NCBI GenBank assembly: GCA_947372575.1
Contig: CANBUF010000053.1
Location: 1-9,099 of the forward strand
Length of the DNA stretch: 9,099 nucleotides
Reading direction: 5' to 3'
Origin: Alcaligenaceae bacterium
Lineage (GTDB): Bacteria > Pseudomonadota > Gammaproteobacteria > Burkholderiales > Burkholderiaceae
Shown in pieces: positions 7,686 to 9,099 of this stretch (positions are counted from its first letter, which is position 1; the number at the start of each line of letters is the position of its first letter). The position numbers and the translations under genes are program-made. The notes beneath the pieces were generated by a model. The model made no database searches, had not been told where the DNA came from, and saw nothing but the letters and a program-made list of their open reading frames with translations.

Positions 7686-8996
7686 ATGTTCTCGGCAACT
7701 AACATTTATCCAGTTTTAATTGCATTGCATATCATCGAGGCCGTACTAGTTGCCCTCATCTTTCGAGATAAGCATGATAAGTCGGCGCAACTTTGGGTAG
7801 GTGCCTCACTGATGTTCGCTGTAGCGATCAGTGTGTTGTGCTTTTTCAATGAGACCGCCTCATTTGAAAGAGACTTCCTGGGTAATTTTCTAACGGCCTA
7901 CACGATCGTACTGTATGTCTATAGTCTTTTTGCATTATTTGACATACCTCAAAATACGAAAATTCTAGACGCAGCGATCTGCACTGTTGTTGCAACAGTG
8001 TTTTTTTTATTAGTCGAATTGGATCTTACGAATCTCGTTGCGCCCATGGCGGGCCTTTTATATGGTCTGATCAATGCTTTAGCTTACTTTAGACTCAAAA
8101 GAGCTAACCGCAATGCAAGCAATACCTATTTGCAAATCATTTCATACACCTTCCTAGCTGTGGCCGTGATCTGGTTTATTCGGATCCCGTTATCGCAGCG
8201 ATATGGATTGAAGTTTGCAGTCGACGCGGGAATGGCTAATTATGTCCTGGTCTTTTCGACTTTTATTTTTCTGGTGATCAGACAGGTTGGTTATCTGATA
8301 TTACGTATTAACCTCATGCTGAATGCAAAAATTCATCATGCTGCTGAATTCGCTGCGGCCACTCAAACGCAGATGCTTAAAAGTCTAAATGCAATCAGTC
8401 GGGCGCGTGATAATGAGACAGGCAGTCATATTGTCAGAACGCAATGGTATGTCAAGGAGGTGGCGCTCCAACTAATGGCGACCGGTCATTACACGGATCA
8501 ACTTAGCAAGGAGATCATTGAGACCATGTTTAATGTCGCACCGTTACATGACATCGGTAAAGTAGGAATCCCAGATTCCATCTTGTTAAAACCTGGTGCT
8601 CTGGATCCAGAAGAATGGACAATTATGAAAACGCACACAACAATCGGTGAAACCATATTACGTGCTGCAATTGACGGTAACGCCAAGCATACACAGCTAT
8701 TGCAAATGGGGATCGAAATTGCGGGCGAGCATCATGAAAAATGGAATGGAAAGGGGTATCCTCGCGGCCTGTCTGGCCAGCAAATCCGACTATCTGCGCG
8801 AATTATGTCGGTTGCTGATATGTATGATGCACTCGTGAGCGTTCGGGTTTATAAAGAAAAGTGGTCGCACGCGCAAGCAATCGAAGAAATCAAACGAAAC
8901 AGTGGAGAATCTTTTGATCCTGTTGTGGTTGAAGCATTCTTGTCCATACAAGAAAAAATCAAGAGTATCGCCACGGCGAACGCTGATGAGGATTAA
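7686..8996 (+). CDS. Membrane-anchored HD-GYP protein, probable cyclic-di-GMP phosphodiesterase
   Basis: HD-GYP proteins hydrolyse cyclic-di-GMP, lowering this second messenger of motility and biofilm formation. The 436-residue protein has about seven hydrophobic helices in its N-terminal half (roughly 7-26, 34-53, 66-84, 92-112, 117-135, 149-168, 180-208), then a helical linker (about 209-235) and the catalytic domain (about 236-425). Expected metal and active-site residues are all visible: Glu244 and His248 in ETGSHIVR, His288-Asp289 and Lys292 in LHDIGKVG, His317, His349-His350, the GYP triplet at 357-359, and Asp378 in SVADMYDAL. It should therefore be catalytically competent. I could not assign the membrane region to a named sensor family. 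An in-frame stop at 7680-7682 rules out a longer protein; the ribosome-binding site is weak (GGGT, 7677-7680). The 135-nt upstream gap (7551-7685) shows no clear promoter or terminator, only an A9 run near 7647. Confidence 0.93.
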   Translation: MFSATNIYPVLIALHIIEAVLVALIFRDKHDKSAQLWVGASLMFAVAISVLCFFNETASFERDFLGNFLTAYTIVLYVYSLFALFDIPQNTKILDAAICTVVATVFFLLVELDLTNLVAPMAGLLYGLINALAYFRLKRANRNASNTYLQIISYTFLAVAVIWFIRIPLSQRYGLKFAVDAGMANYVLVFSTFIFLVIRQVGYLILRINLMLNAKIHHAAEFAAATQTQMLKSLNAISRARDNETGSHIVRTQWYVKEVALQLMATGHYTDQLSKEIIETMFNVAPLHDIGKVGIPDSILLKPGALDPEEWTIMKTHTTIGETILRAAIDGNAKHTQLLQMGIEIAGEHHEKWNGKGYPRGLSGQQIRLSARIMSVADMYDALVSVRVYKEKWSHAQAIEEIKRNSGESFDPVVVEAFLSIQEKIKSIATANADED

Positions 8997-9002
8997 CTCA
9001 GG

Positions 9003-9099
9003 TCACACATGCACTATGGCATGATTGAACACGTTGTGTGGCACATCTGCTTTGCCTCGACTTAATCCGCCAACAAATTCCTTGCACATGATGCAACCG
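9003..9099 (-). CDS. Possible C-terminal end of a convergent gene, cut by window edge
   Basis: On the minus strand one frame is open from the right edge to a TGA at 9005-9003. It encodes about 32 residues including CIMCKEFVGGLSRGKADV and a His-rich end (NHAIVHV). The composition is protein-like and contains a CxxC pair, but I do not recognise a family. A second minus frame is also open over this length, so the evidence is weak. If real, its stop would lie only six bases from the HD-GYP stop, with no terminator between them. Confidence 0.3.
   Translation of the reverse strand, partial: GCIMCKEFVGGLSRGKADVPHNVFNHAIVHV

Overview
The window looks like chromosomal DNA from a Gram-negative betaproteobacterium, probably Burkholderiales and possibly Oxalobacteraceae-like. 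The evidence is the tolA-tolB-pal-cpoB order, the form of Pal and GroES, and a groESL operon that carries a CIRCE element together with a sigma-32-like promoter. The family-level placement is inference from gene style only. There is no insertion sequence, CRISPR array, tRNA or rRNA.

Layout: (1) 1-3457, plus strand: the end of tolA, then tolB, pal and cpoB. This is the Tol-Pal envelope system, which links inner-membrane energy to the outer membrane and peptidoglycan during constriction. A bidirectional rho-independent terminator (3525-3561) closes the cluster. (2) 3670-4581, minus strand: an EamA/DMT-type ten-helix transporter with a GTG start, lying tail-to-tail with cpoB. (3) 4658-6835, minus strand: the heat-shock chaperonin operon groS-groL. 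It has a terminator, a UUCG-capped hairpin in the 3' UTR, a perfect CIRCE operator, and a promoter that reads as both sigma-70 and sigma-32. (4) 6868-7550, plus strand: a small cysteine-rich GDCCVxC-motif protein whose N-terminal part looks frameshifted or decayed, then a MAPEG/YecN-like membrane protein. (5) 7686-8996, plus strand: a membrane-anchored HD-GYP protein with all expected metal ligands, probably a cyclic-di-GMP phosphodiesterase. The right edge may hold the C-terminal end of another minus-strand gene.

Most of the window is well-known housekeeping DNA. The parts most worth a second look are the GDCCVxC mini-gene, whose front half appears broken; the layered regulatory architecture in front of groS, including a third CIRCE half-site; and the HD-GYP protein, whose multi-helix sensor region I could not assign to a named family.
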